In this document: positions 1-9,115 of the stretch, in pieces
Position numbering within the stretch: position 1 is the first letter of the stretch
Layout: each line of letters starts with the position of its first letter
Assembly (NCBI RefSeq): GCF_943913045.1
Contig: NZ_CALTVH010000005.1
Location: 1 to 64,000, forward strand
Source of the DNA: an uncultured Ezakiella sp.
Lineage (GTDB): Bacteria > Bacillota > Clostridia > Tissierellales > Peptoniphilaceae
DNA: 64,000 nt
Direction: 5' to 3'
Notes under the pieces: model-generated
Told to the model about the DNA's origin: nothing
Databases searched by the model: none
Seen by the model: only the letters and a program-made list of their open reading frames with translations
Program-made: the position numbers and the translations under genes

Positions 1-391
1 AGTCTAGACCATCTTTCTTATAAAGATTTAAATCACTAGACACTATTTTTTCAAATGCTCTTTTTATCTTTGCTTCTAGGATTCCTAAAGAAAAAGGCTT
101 GGTTAAATAATCATCTGCACCTAAATTTATGGCTGAAATGATATATGCTTCTAGATCTATAGCTGATAAAACTATAATGGGAATTGATGAACTTTCTCTA
201 GTATATTTTATTATTTCAAGCCCATCTCCATCTGGTAAGTTCATATCAAGTAAAATCAAATCCGCATCATCAATAAAATTTTTAGCCTCACTAATTGTGC
301 TTACAGAGAAAACCTCATATTCTTTATCTAGAGCTATAGAAAGTCCTTTATTTAAATTTTTGTCATCTTCAATTATTAATATCTTTTTCAT
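1..391 (-). CDS. Response regulator receiver domain protein (3' part beyond window)
   Basis: Translating the minus strand from the ATG at 389-391 gives an open frame to the window edge. It starts MKKILIIEDD, has the phospho-acceptor aspartate in LILLDMNLPDGDG (about residue 49), and the LTKPFS lysine at about residue 98. This is a full CheY-like receiver domain. The next residues look like the linker to an output domain, so an OmpR-type DNA-binding regulator is likely, but the output domain is outside the window. A weak GGTGAT sequence precedes the ATG. The partner histidine kinase, if adjacent, would also lie off the edge. Confidence 0.85.
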   Translation of the reverse strand, partial: MKKILIIEDDKNLNKGLSIALDKEYEVFSVSTISEAKNFIDDADLILLDMNLPDGDGLEIIKYTRESSSIPIIVLSAIDLEAYIISAINLGADDYLTKPFSLGILEAKIKRAFEKIVSSDLNLYKKDGLD

Positions 392-654
392 ATATTTTAT
401 CACCATTAGCAAACATCTACATTTCATCATAGAAAAAATCCATAAGACACATCTAGTTTTAATCCTATTTATATAGTATATTATAATAATTCATAATATT
501 TTACAAGCTTATATTTTATTTTCTAATTAAAATCTTTCTCCGTCTTTTTTATTAAAACCCTTTTTACCATAAACATATCGAATTAAAATTTTTAAAAAAT
601 CAACTTAATTAAACTATTATATTTGCCTTAAAAGCACTAAAGTAAAAATCTCAA
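392..654. other. AT-rich spacer without recognisable genes
   Basis: This stretch of about 260 bases is very AT-rich. It holds no frame with a credible ribosome site and no repeat island module. It presumably contains the promoter of the response regulator, but no pair of -35/-10 boxes stands out. Confidence 0.5.
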
Positions 655-680
655 TAAAAAAGCAAGCTCAAGGCCTGCTT
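655..680 (-). terminator. Intrinsic terminator of the FMN reductase gene
   Basis: In the minus-strand sense an 8-bp stem (AAGCAGGC pairing with GCTTGCTT, one G-U) closes a CTTGA loop. It is followed at once by a run of six T. It begins 11 nt after the stop codon of the FMN reductase. Confidence 0.85.
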
Positions 681-691
681 CATCTTATCTC

Positions 692-1234
692 TTATGCGAA
701 TTTTCTTGCAAAATCTACAAAGGCGTCGGTTGCTTTTTTGACATGGTCATAGGTTTTTTCTACTAGCTTGCCGTTTTCATCAAAGCAGTCGCCTACATTT
801 GCCAGATATATTTCAGGTTTTTGCATGGGGATTAAGTTGACATTTACAAAGACTTGGCGGAGGGCCAAGTTGCCTGCAAGTCCTCCCATGCCGCCGATTG
901 ATGCAGAAAATACTGTGGCTGGCTTACCGGATATTCCACTGCCATTTGGGTCGACCGAAACTATGTTAATGACATTTTTTGTGGCTGGAGCAAAGGACCT
1001 GTTGTATTCCGGTGTAAAGAAAATAAAGGCGTCATAATTTCTGACCTCTTCCCTGATCCTCTTAAATTCTGGGTGGAGATTGTCTCCTTCCAAGTCCGCA
1101 TTGTAAAGTGGTATATTTTTTATATCTATAATTTCAGCTTTTACATCTCCATCGAGCATTTCCTCAACTGCCTTTGCTATTTTCATATTATAAGAATCTT
1201 CTCTCAAAGATCCAACTATTAATCCGATTTTCAT
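692..1234 (-). CDS. NADPH-dependent FMN reductase family protein
   Basis: A 180-aa flavodoxin-fold oxidoreductase. The N-terminus MKIGLIVGSLREDSYN carries the GSLRxxS phosphate-binding loop for FMN, and FFTPEYNRSFAP and SIGGMGG are the other family motifs. Members reduce FMN, quinones or azo compounds with NAD(P)H in the cytoplasm. The frame is open further upstream, but the ATG at 1232-1234 is preceded by AGGAGG with good spacing, so the longer start is rejected. It appears monocistronic, between the ABC exporter terminator and its own terminator. The physiological substrate cannot be read from the sequence. Confidence 0.85.
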   Translation of the reverse strand: MKIGLIVGSLREDSYNMKIAKAVEEMLDGDVKAEIIDIKNIPLYNADLEGDNLHPEFKRIREEVRNYDAFIFFTPEYNRSFAPATKNVINIVSVDPNGSGISGKPATVFSASIGGMGGLAGNLALRQVFVNVNLIPMQKPEIYLANVGDCFDENGKLVEKTYDHVKKATDAFVDFARKFA

Positions 1235-1304
1235 ATAATCCTCCTTGTATTTTATTTTTCTTGTTTGTTTTCTACCCAATGGCAAATAGTTTAAAGCAGA
1301 TAAG

Positions 1305-1334
1305 AAAAAACGGAAGTCATCAATTAACTTCCGT
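1305..1334 (-). terminator. Intrinsic terminator of the ABC exporter operon
   Basis: In minus-strand sense the stem ACGGAAGT/ACTTCCGT closes a 9-nt loop and is followed by TTTTTTC. It lies 8 bases after the exporter stop codon. Confidence 0.9.
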
Positions 1335-1341
1335 AAATTTT

Positions 1342-3156
1342 TTACATAACTTGGCTCTTTTCTTTTTCTATTAAATAATTTTCCTGTTGGGTGGTAAAGA
1401 GCTTATAATACAAGCTGTCGGTATTTTTCATCAGGTTTTTGTGGGAGTCAAAGGCCTCTACCCTGGAATTATTTAAAAGCAAGATTTTGTCGCAAAAAAC
1501 TGACGAGCTCATCCTGTGGGAAATAAAAATAGAAGTCTTATCGTGAACCAGCTTGGCAAAGTTTTCGTAGATCTCCGCCTCGGACTCAGGGTCCAGGGCA
1601 GATGTCGGTTCGTCGAGTATAACCAGGTCCGCGTCCTTGTAAAGGGCCCGGCCAATGGCGATCTTTTGACGCTCGCCGCCGGAAAAGCGTTCGCCCTCCA
1701 GGTTGCCCACGCCGACTAGTGAGTCCACACCACCCTTGGCCTTGGCAACTCTCTCAGTCAAATTCAAATCGCCGATAATTTTCTCAACCTTGGCCTTGTC
1801 ATAGGTCGGGTCAGATGAAATATTTTCGCCGATTGTAAAGTTAAAGAGATGATAGTCTTGGAAGACTGCAGAAATATTTTTCTGCAAGTCTTTTTTCTTG
1901 TAAGAATCAATGGGCTTATCGTTTATTAAAATTTCCCCTTCATTTGCCGTGTAAAAACCGCAAAGGAGTTTAATAATTGTAGTTTTGCCAGCCCCGTTTA
2001 GGCCCACGATTGAAATCTTGTCTCCCCTGTGGATCTCAAAGGAAACGTCGTTTAGGACATTGGCCTCTGAGGCAGGATACTTAAATGATACGTTTTTAAA
2101 TTCAATCTTATCAATCGCCTTCAGACTTTCCTTATCACTATCGCTCGCCTCCTCTTCCTCCAGATTCATATAATCATAGAGGGGCTTTATCATGGCCGCG
2201 CTCGAATTCATAAAGGACATGGACTTGATCATCTCGTAAAAATTCGTATTAAACATGGCGAGGGCCGAACTGTATAGATAAAATGAACCCAGGCCTAGCT
2301 TTTCCCCGCCCAGGACGCCAATTGTCCTAAGACCAGTGTAAATGTATGAAAGGGCAATGATTAGGACATTTAAAATCCCCATGAGTGAAATATTTTTGGC
2401 CATCTTCTTTCTCATGATTTTAAAATTGCTGTTGATCTTATCAGAAAAATCATTCAAATTATGAGTGATTAGCTCTTCAGAATTAAACATCCTGACGTCC
2501 ATTTGCTTGAGGTCGTTACCAAGGATACCAAAAAATGAAGAAAAAATCCTGTTGGTTTCAACTACGCCAGACATAAAATTGTTCATAAGGACCATGATGT
2601 TTTGCGACATCTTGACTTGAACCAGGGCGATAATTATCATAAGGGCTGTCATCAGCGGACTAAAGGATAGGGCAATCCCAGTAATGAGGGCCAATTTCAA
2701 AAGAGAGATTATAAAGTTAACGCTGTTTGATATAAAGGAAATCATAGGCGCGTTGGTCCGATTGATAAAGTCTGCGTTCTCCTTGATGGATACAATCTCA
2801 GGATTTTCCAGGTCTTCAAACTTCAGCTTCAAGGTCTTGTCGGCCATGTGGTCTCTGATATTTATATAAATCGTGTCCCAAGAATTGTCCACAGCCTCTT
2901 GGATAAGGCCGGGCAGCTTGGCAAAGAGCAGGTTGGCAAGGACCAACATGGCCCCGTAGATTAGCAGCTGACTGGGGGTACTGGTCCCAATGTTGTCGAT
3001 GATTAGCTTTGGCACAAAGAGATTTATAAAGAGCATGGCGGCTGACAAGAGCCCGCCCATGATTATATAAAGCATTTCTTTTTTGGCTACCTTAAAGGCA
3101 AATCCGAAAATGAATTTGTAGATTTTACTTTGTTCTTTAAATTTCTTCATCTTCAT
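1342..3156 (-). CDS. ABC exporter half-transporter, permease fused to ATPase (subunit 2)
   Basis: About 604 aa. The N-terminal part holds roughly six membrane helices (about residues 20-300). The C-terminal ATPase domain has Walker A GLNGAGKTT, signature FSGGERQK, and Walker B LVILDEPTSALDP followed by the H-loop (ISHRMSS). The start at 3156 follows AAGGAG; an ATG two codons later is equally possible. The start overlaps the 3' end of the upstream half-transporter by about 20 bases, so the two are translationally coupled and probably form a heterodimer. Substrate unknown: peptide, lipid or drug export are all possible. Confidence 0.9.
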   Translation of the reverse strand: MKMKKFKEQSKIYKFIFGFAFKVAKKEMLYIIMGGLLSAAMLFINLFVPKLIIDNIGTSTPSQLLIYGAMLVLANLLFAKLPGLIQEAVDNSWDTIYINIRDHMADKTLKLKFEDLENPEIVSIKENADFINRTNAPMISFISNSVNFIISLLKLALITGIALSFSPLMTALMIIIALVQVKMSQNIMVLMNNFMSGVVETNRIFSSFFGILGNDLKQMDVRMFNSEELITHNLNDFSDKINSNFKIMRKKMAKNISLMGILNVLIIALSYIYTGLRTIGVLGGEKLGLGSFYLYSSALAMFNTNFYEMIKSMSFMNSSAAMIKPLYDYMNLEEEEASDSDKESLKAIDKIEFKNVSFKYPASEANVLNDVSFEIHRGDKISIVGLNGAGKTTIIKLLCGFYTANEGEILINDKPIDSYKKKDLQKNISAVFQDYHLFNFTIGENISSDPTYDKAKVEKIIGDLNLTERVAKAKGGVDSLVGVGNLEGERFSGGERQKIAIGRALYKDADLVILDEPTSALDPESEAEIYENFAKLVHDKTSIFISHRMSSSVFCDKILLLNNSRVEAFDSHKNLMKNTDSLYYKLFTTQQENYLIEKEKSQVM

Positions 3157-4933
3157 AATTCTCCTTTTGATAGTATTTGCCTTGGATTTTAAAAATCCTG
3201 GCATATTCTCCATTCCTAGCCAAGAGCTCGTCGTGAGTCCCCTCTTCCAAAACCCTGCCGTCTTCAAGATAGACTATCCTGTCGCAAAACTTGGTGGACG
3301 AGAGCCGATGGGAAATATAAATAGAAGTCTTGGCATCAGACGCCTTGTGTAATCCTGTGTAAATATCATACTCGGCCAGGGCATCCAGTGCAGCTGTCGG
3401 CTCGTCCAAGAGAGTGATGGGCGCGTCCTTGTAAATGGCCCTGGATATGGAAACCTTTTGAGCCTCGCCACCGCTCAAACCCACCGCGTCATTGTAAACG
3501 CCCTTTAGGATTTGCGTTTGTAGTCCAGTCGATAGGGCTTGGAATTTTTCCTTTAGGCCAACAGCTTCCAGGGCCTGCCAGACCTTTTTCTCATCTGGAT
3601 CTTCTTGCATGGCAACATTGTGGGCCAAATCTAATGGAAATATATTTACATCTTGGAAGATCCCATTAAAGTAAGTGTACAAGTCCTTTTTAGAAAATTT
3701 ACTTATATCAACCCCGTTTAAGAGAATTTGTCCCTTTGTCGGTTCGTAAAAGCCAGTTAAAAGGGCAATTATAGTGGACTTGCCAGCCCCATTTCTGCCG
3801 ACCAGGGCCACAGTTTCATTGGCATTTATCTTTAAATTTAATCTCTTTAATACATAGGGACTGTCGTCTGCGTATTTAAACCAGAGGTCTTTAAATTCAA
3901 TTTCCATAGGGGGATCGAGTTTCAAATCCAAGACTCCCTTGTGGCTGAGGTCTGAATCCAAAAGCTCAAAGGCCGTCCGAGTCTTTTTTGATTCGCTAAT
4001 AACATAAAAGCAAAATCTCCTGGTAAAGGTCTCGACCAAAACACCAAGTGAAATCAGGGATGACAGATACATCATAAAGTTGGCCGAGCTGACGGTTCCC
4101 ACACGATAGCCAGTGATCAAATACCAAATGGCGAGTGCTGATGATCCCAAAAGTCCAAGAACAGCTAAGCTATTATATAAAAAATCTTTACGCTTGTAGG
4201 ACTTTAAAAAGTTTTTGTAATCGGCCACGGCCTCCTTGTACCTCTTCATGAGGTCTTCTCCCAGGTCGTAGATGCGGATTTCCTTGCCGTATTCCAAGGC
4301 CCCTGTCGTTTCGTAGAGGTAGTCGAGCTTCCTCAAGTGCTTGTTCTCATCCTTTTGCATGGCAAGTTTTATTTGTGTCCTCTCCAGTTCTATATAAACA
4401 AAAAGGCAAATATAAAGGGCCAAGGCAAGTGAAACCAGTGGGCTCAGCATACCAAGTATAATTAGAAATATTATAATAGAAAGCACATCTGCCCCTGAAT
4501 CTATAAAATTTTCAAGGGCACCCTGGTAACCCCTCATGTCTGAAGACAAGGACTCAAAGCCTTCCCTAGATTGGTCCCAGAAATTATCATCAACTATGTA
4601 TTTGTAATCGGCGTTTAAGACTTTGACAAACATCTTGCCCATCAAATGCATGCGGGCATCAAAACGATTGCCTGTGGTCGACTCTTTCAAATAAGAACTG
4701 ACCAGCATGCCAATGGCTGCAATTACAAAATAAATTATCCCATAGTAAATAATGGTCCACTTGGCCTCCAGGCCCTGGTCAAAAGATTCGACCATGAGCT
4801 TAGGAATAAGCGACAAAAATATGGGCAATAGCCCCTTGGAAATAGTTATGGCGGCAAAGACCCAGAAAAAACTCTTGTCAAAAGCCCTGGTCTCCCTCAG
4901 CATCCGCTTAAAAGTCTTAAAAAAATCTCTCAT
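3137..4933 (-). CDS. ABC exporter half-transporter, permease fused to ATPase (subunit 1)
   Basis: About 598 aa with the same architecture as its downstream partner: a membrane domain with about six helices (residues 20-300) and an ATPase with Walker A GRNGAGKST, signature LSGGEAQK and Walker B ITLLDEPTAALD. The signature in both partners is slightly non-canonical (SGGE). The ATG at 4931-4933 has AAAGGAG six bases upstream; the upstream ATGs in the open frame lack such a site. First gene of a two-gene operon ending at the 1305-1334 terminator. There is no peptidase C39 domain, so it is not a bacteriocin-type exporter. Confidence 0.9.
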   Translation of the reverse strand: MRDFFKTFKRMLRETRAFDKSFFWVFAAITISKGLLPIFLSLIPKLMVESFDQGLEAKWTIIYYGIIYFVIAAIGMLVSSYLKESTTGNRFDARMHLMGKMFVKVLNADYKYIVDDNFWDQSREGFESLSSDMRGYQGALENFIDSGADVLSIIIFLIILGMLSPLVSLALALYICLFVYIELERTQIKLAMQKDENKHLRKLDYLYETTGALEYGKEIRIYDLGEDLMKRYKEAVADYKNFLKSYKRKDFLYNSLAVLGLLGSSALAIWYLITGYRVGTVSSANFMMYLSSLISLGVLVETFTRRFCFYVISESKKTRTAFELLDSDLSHKGVLDLKLDPPMEIEFKDLWFKYADDSPYVLKRLNLKINANETVALVGRNGAGKSTIIALLTGFYEPTKGQILLNGVDISKFSKKDLYTYFNGIFQDVNIFPLDLAHNVAMQEDPDEKKVWQALEAVGLKEKFQALSTGLQTQILKGVYNDAVGLSGGEAQKVSISRAIYKDAPITLLDEPTAALDALAEYDIYTGLHKASDAKTSIYISHRLSSTKFCDRIVYLEDGRVLEEGTHDELLARNGEYARIFKIQGKYYQKENYEDEEI

Positions 4934-5004
4934 CCTCTTCTCCTTTTGTTTTATTTTCATAATATAAATTATAAAATTTATAGTCAATTATCCATCTATT
5001 ATCT

Positions 5005-5013
5005 ATTATAGCA
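5005..5013 (-). promoter_or_regulatory. Candidate extended -10 promoter of the ABC exporter operon
   Basis: In minus-strand sense TGCTATAAT lies about 70 bases before the exporter ATG. The TGN extension would compensate for the lack of a good -35 box. It is a candidate only. Confidence 0.4.
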
Positions 5014-5120
5014 TAAAGTTGTTTTTTTTTAAGCTTTTTGTAAATATATTTGTTCTTTTTTATTTTTTTGCTGATAAAATAAAAATTAAAAATTTGTCTA
5101 AGCAAAATCTCTTTCAGGCA

Positions 5121-5150
5121 CAAAAAAAGAAGGCACTAATTAGCGCCTTC
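5121..5150 (-). terminator. Intrinsic terminator of the opp operon
   Basis: The stem GAAGGC...GCCTTC, extended inward through the near-palindrome GCTAATTAGT, is followed on the minus strand by seven T. It starts 7 bases after the oppF stop codon. Confidence 0.9.
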
Positions 5151-5157
5151 AAAATTT

Positions 5158-6120
5158 TTATTCATTGTACAAGTGGCAGGCCACAAAGTGTTCTGGTTTT
5201 ACTTCTCTTAATTGAGGAGCAACTTCCTTACAGATTGGCATGCACTTGGAGCAACGACCTGCAAACTTACATCCTGGTGGGACGTTGATTGGTGAAGGTA
5301 CTTCGCCTTCTAGGTGGATCCTGTTGGATTGTTTACCAACTTCTGGGTCCGGTACAGGTATTGCTGAGATTAGGGCTTGGGTGTAAGGGTGGAGGGAATT
5401 TTCGTAGATTTCACTTGACTTAGCAAGTTCAACTACTGATCCCAAATACATTACACAGATCCTATCTGAAATATGTTTTACCATTGACAAGTCATGGGAG
5501 ATAAACATATAGGTTAGGCCCATATCTTTTTGTAATTTATTTAACAAGTTAACAACTTGTGCTTGGATACTTACGTCAAGAGCTGAAATTGGTTCGTCAC
5601 AAACGATGAACTTTGGTTCAATTGCAAGGCTTCTTGCAATACCTACACGTTGTCTTTGTCCACCTGATAATTCGTGTGGGAAACGTGCCCCGTGTTCTTT
5701 GTTTAGACCAACTGTGCCCAAAAGTTCATTGATCCTATCTGTGCGTTCTTTTTTGGATAGGTCAAAGTGGGTGTCCATACCTTCAGCGATAATGTCGCCG
5801 ATGGTCATTCTTGGGTCCAAGCTTGCGTAAGGGTCTTGGAAAATATATTGGGCTTTCTTTTTGAAGTCAAAGGCTTCTCTTTTGGTCATTGAGTGAACGT
5901 CTTTGCCTTCAAACAAAACCTTACCGTGGGTTGCTGGGTACATGCCGAGAATTGTACGGCCTGCAGTTGTCTTACCACAACCTGATTCACCTACAACACC
6001 AAATGTTTCGCCCTTGTAAATATTAAAGGAAATATCGTCAACTGCCTTTAAAATTTGTTTCCTACCAACTTTAAAGTGTTTTGAGAGATGTTCAACTTGT
6101 ACTAGTACTTCTTTTGTCAT
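5158..6120 (-). CDS. oppF: Oligopeptide ABC transporter ATP-binding protein OppF
   Basis: 320 aa, the usual length. Walker A is GESGCGKTT, the signature LSGGQRQR and Walker B FIVCDEPISALDVS. The C-terminal extension carries the cysteine-containing FAGRCSKCMPIC motif typical of OppF/DppF. It couples ATP hydrolysis to import of oligopeptides together with OppD on the inner face of the OppBC permease. It is the last gene of oppABCDF, one base after oppD. The binding protein and permease are of the general oligopeptide type, but dipeptides, signalling peptides or nickel cannot be excluded. Confidence 0.95.
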   Translation of the reverse strand: MTKEVLVQVEHLSKHFKVGRKQILKAVDDISFNIYKGETFGVVGESGCGKTTAGRTILGMYPATHGKVLFEGKDVHSMTKREAFDFKKKAQYIFQDPYASLDPRMTIGDIIAEGMDTHFDLSKKERTDRINELLGTVGLNKEHGARFPHELSGGQRQRVGIARSLAIEPKFIVCDEPISALDVSIQAQVVNLLNKLQKDMGLTYMFISHDLSMVKHISDRICVMYLGSVVELAKSSEIYENSLHPYTQALISAIPVPDPEVGKQSNRIHLEGEVPSPINVPPGCKFAGRCSKCMPICKEVAPQLREVKPEHFVACHLYNE

Positions 6121-6121
6121 A

Positions 6122-7144
6122 TTAGTATCCTCCTTCTCTCATAGCTTGCCAGTCGATTTCTCCGGCGTATTCGTGTTCTAGCCAGCACCATGAACGGTGG
6201 GTGTCTGAGTGAACGCTTGCTGGTGGAGCCATCTTCTTGCAAATTTCCATAGCCCTTGAGCACCTTGGTGCAAATGGGCAGCCAGGAAGTGGCAATAGTA
6301 AGTCTGGTGGTGTACCGCCAAGAGCACGTAAGTCGTCTTCCTTGGTTGAGTGGACCTTTGGAATTGAGTTTAACAGAGCCCAGGTGTATGGGTGTCTAGC
6401 ATTGTAGAAGATTTCATCTGTAGTACCTTCTTCAATGATGTCGCCCGCATACATAACTTGGATCCTGTCAGCAAAGTTTGCTACAACTCCCAGGTCGTGA
6501 GTTACAAGGATAACAGCTGTGTGCATTTGCTCCTTCAAATCGTGGATAAGGTCCAAGATTTGAGCTTGGATGGTAACGTCCAGAGCTGTTGTTGGTTCGT
6601 CAGCAATCAAAAGTTTTGGTGAGCATGATAGCGCCATGGCGATCATAACTCTTTGTCTCATACCGCCTGATAATTCGTGTGGGTATGATTTTAATCTCTT
6701 GGCTGCTTCAGGAATTTGAACCAATTCTAATAGTCTAACGGCCTCACGCTTGGCATCGTCGCCCTTTAATCCCCTGTGGATTTTGAGAGCTTCTGTAACT
6801 TGCATGCCAATTGTAAGGGTTGGGTTTAGAGATGTCATTGGGTCTTGGAAGATCATAGCAATGTCTCCACCTCTAAGTTCTGTCAATCTCTTGCCCTTCA
6901 TAGACATAACATCTTCACCTTCAAAGGTTATGATTGAATCTTTTTTAATTTCTGCAGATTCTTCTGGCAAAAGTCTCATAAGAGCCTTGGCGGTAACACT
7001 CTTACCGCAACCAGATTCACCTACAAAAGCCAAGGTTTCCCCCCTGTTTACGTGGAAGTCCAAACCTCTAACGGCCTTAACTTCACCAGCGTAGGTGTGG
7101 AAGGATACCTGTAAATTTTTTACATCTATTAATCTATCTGCCAT
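6122..7144 (-). CDS. oppD: Oligopeptide ABC transporter ATP-binding protein OppD
   Basis: 340 aa. Walker A GESGCGKSV, Q-loop IFQDPMTSLNP, signature LSGGMRQR and Walker B LLIADEPTTALDVT are all present, with the C-terminal CPFAPRCSRAMEIC cysteine motif of the family. It forms the ATPase heterodimer with OppF. It starts 10 bases after oppC, behind a GGAGAG ribosome site, and ends one base before oppF. Confidence 0.95.
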   Translation of the reverse strand: MADRLIDVKNLQVSFHTYAGEVKAVRGLDFHVNRGETLAFVGESGCGKSVTAKALMRLLPEESAEIKKDSIITFEGEDVMSMKGKRLTELRGGDIAMIFQDPMTSLNPTLTIGMQVTEALKIHRGLKGDDAKREAVRLLELVQIPEAAKRLKSYPHELSGGMRQRVMIAMALSCSPKLLIADEPTTALDVTIQAQILDLIHDLKEQMHTAVILVTHDLGVVANFADRIQVMYAGDIIEEGTTDEIFYNARHPYTWALLNSIPKVHSTKEDDLRALGGTPPDLLLPLPGCPFAPRCSRAMEICKKMAPPASVHSDTHRSWCWLEHEYAGEIDWQAMREGGY

Positions 7145-7154
7145 AATTCTCTCC

Positions 7155-8099
7155 TTACTTTCTCAGTTTAGGGTCAAGAGCGTCTCTTAGACCGTCTCCC
7201 AAAAGAGTAAATGATAACATGGTTAAAGCTATCATAAGTGTTGGGAAGAATAGTTGGTAAGGGTGGAACATGAGCTGTTGTTGAGCTTCACTGGACATAA
7301 TACCCCATGAAACTTCAGGTGGTTTAAGTCCAAGACCCATGTATGATAAGAAGGCTTCTGAGAAAATAAAGCCAGGAATATCAAAAGTTGCACCAACTAT
7401 AACAATACTCATAGCATTTGGTACCAAGTGCTTCAAAATGATCTTTGATTGAGGAACACCCAGTGTCCTTGCTGCAAGTACGAATTCTTCGTTTTTAATC
7501 CTTAAAACTTCACCACGAACCAGCCGGCTTGTACCGGTCCAGCTTGTAAGAGAAAGTGCCAAGAGCATGGTCCCAAAGGTCTGTGAATCCAGCCAGAGTT
7601 GGACCAGTATTATTATCAAAAGATAAGGTAGAGATGAAATAATTTCTACAATTCTCATTAAAATTGTATCAACCCAACCACCTGATAGACCTGCGATAGC
7701 CCCGTAGGTAACACCCACTAGCATGGCCACAAAAGCACAAACCAAACCTATGGTTAAAGACTTCCTACCACCCATCCAAATACGGGTGAAAATATCTCTG
7801 CCTGCCGAGTCAGTACCAAACCAATAAGTGCCGTTAGGTGTTTGGTTTCTAACACTAGCATCTTGGTTAGCGTATTCGAACTTATTCATCATAGGTCCAA
7901 AAATACACATAAAAACTAATAAAACAATAAGAACAAGGGAGAACATAGCTGCCTTATTCATCTTTAAACGACGCCAAACGTCCTGCCAAAAAGTAATAAT
8001 AGGACGGGCAATTTTTTCCGCTTCGTCATCATCCATAGGTATGCGTTTAAACATATCCGGAGTGATATTTGAAGCATCAAGCTTAATATCTTTTTCCAT
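7155..8099 (-). CDS. oppC: Oligopeptide ABC transporter permease OppC
   Basis: 314 aa membrane protein with the N-terminal cytoplasmic segment and helix (MFSLVLIVLLVFMCIFGPMM) of OppC and a binding-protein-dependent permease domain with the EAA-like region (RTLGVPQSKIILKHLVPNA). It also has WFGTDSAGRDIFTR, a periplasmic-side signature of OppC/DppC. It pairs with OppB to form the channel and sits 9 bases from oppB. Confidence 0.95.
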   Translation of the reverse strand: MEKDIKLDASNITPDMFKRIPMDDDEAEKIARPIITFWQDVWRRLKMNKAAMFSLVLIVLLVFMCIFGPMMNKFEYANQDASVRNQTPNGTYWFGTDSAGRDIFTRIWMGGRKSLTIGLVCAFVAMLVGVTYGAIAGLSGGWVDTILMRIVEIISSLPYLLIIILVQLWLDSQTFGTMLLALSLTSWTGTSRLVRGEVLRIKNEEFVLAARTLGVPQSKIILKHLVPNAMSIVIVGATFDIPGFIFSEAFLSYMGLGLKPPEVSWGIMSSEAQQQLMFHPYQLFFPTLMIALTMLSFTLLGDGLRDALDPKLRK

Positions 8100-8108
8100 T
8101 TGCTCCTC

Positions 8109-9038
8109 CTAATCTTGAATCTTAATTCTTGGGTCAACTAGACCGTAAACAATATCAACAACCAATTGGCTGACTACAAATAAAAATGCAAATAGAACTG
8201 TAGTTGCAATAATCATTGGGTAGTCGCGATCTGGAATACTTTTAACTAAGAAAAATCCTAGGCCTGGAATACCAAAAATCTTTTCAATGATAAATGATCC
8301 TCCAAAAACGCCCATAATTTGTGGTCCCAGTATAGTAATAGCTGGAATCATCGCATTTTTTAAAATATGTTTAAATAAAACTCCCATTTTGCTTACGCCT
8401 TTTGCCCTAGCTGTTAAAACATAGTCTGAGTTAACAACTTCTAGAACAGAGCTTCTCATATATCTAGCATAAGTAGCAATTGTACCGAATGATAGAGCAA
8501 TGATAGGCATAACCATTGACTTCCAGTTGTGCGCCTTGTATGTGATAGGGAACCATCTAAGTTTGTTGCCCAAGAAATATTGTAAGAGGGCAGCCATAAC
8601 GAATGATGGAATTGTAACACCCATGATTGAAATAGCAATAACTACATAATCTGGCCACTTACCCCTGTTTAAAGCAGCCACAAAACCTAGGGTAACACCT
8701 ATGGTAAAGCCGATAATAAGAGCAATAAAACCGAGCTTAGCACTAACTGGTGCTGTCTTTGCAATAGTCTTTGAAATCTTTTGACCAGGGTAGATAATGG
8801 ATTCACCAAAGTCCCCTTGGACAGCATTTTTCAAAAAGTTTACATATTGCTCAGAGATAGGTCTGTCAAGCTTATACTTTTTCATAAAGTTTTCCATAAC
8901 TTGAGGTGGCAAGTTTTTCTTTGCCATGTTGGTTAATGGATTACCTGGTACGGAGTGCATCATCCAGAATGTACCAGCCGAGATTACAAGTAGTGTAATA
9001 ATCATAAAGGCAATACGCCTTAATACGTATCTTGTCAT
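8109..9038 (-). CDS. oppB: Oligopeptide ABC transporter permease OppB
   Basis: 309 aa, beginning MTRYVLRRIAFMI as in most OppB/DppB proteins. It has about six membrane helices and the EAA-like loop (RAKGVSKMGVLFKHILKNA). It is separated from oppA by 77 bases containing a long hairpin that may reduce permease expression relative to the binding protein. Confidence 0.95.
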   Translation of the reverse strand: MTRYVLRRIAFMIITLLVISAGTFWMMHSVPGNPLTNMAKKNLPPQVMENFMKKYKLDRPISEQYVNFLKNAVQGDFGESIIYPGQKISKTIAKTAPVSAKLGFIALIIGFTIGVTLGFVAALNRGKWPDYVVIAISIMGVTIPSFVMAALLQYFLGNKLRWFPITYKAHNWKSMVMPIIALSFGTIATYARYMRSSVLEVVNSDYVLTARAKGVSKMGVLFKHILKNAMIPAITILGPQIMGVFGGSFIIEKIFGIPGLGFFLVKSIPDRDYPMIIATTVLFAFLFVVSQLVVDIVYGLVDPRIKIQD

Positions 9039-9063
9039 CTTTTCTCCTTCCTATGTAGGTAAA

Positions 9064-9091
9064 AGGGCTAGCTTTATAAAAAGCTCGCCCT
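9064..9091 (-). terminator. Hairpin between oppA and oppB, probable attenuator or mRNA stabiliser
   Basis: In minus-strand sense AGGGC-G-AGCTTT pairs with AAAGCT-A-GCCCT around a short loop: 11 pairs and one mismatch. Only TTTT follows. A partial terminator here would let most transcripts end after oppA. This fits the excess of binding protein over permease known for Opp systems; the effect itself is inferred. Confidence 0.7.
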
Positions 9092-9115
9092 GTCCTACCA
9101 ATTAATTAATTGATT

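Noticed and set aside
129..476. Plus-strand frame of 115 codons
   Set aside because: It is the antisense of the response-regulator receiver domain, whose minus-strand translation shows all family motifs.
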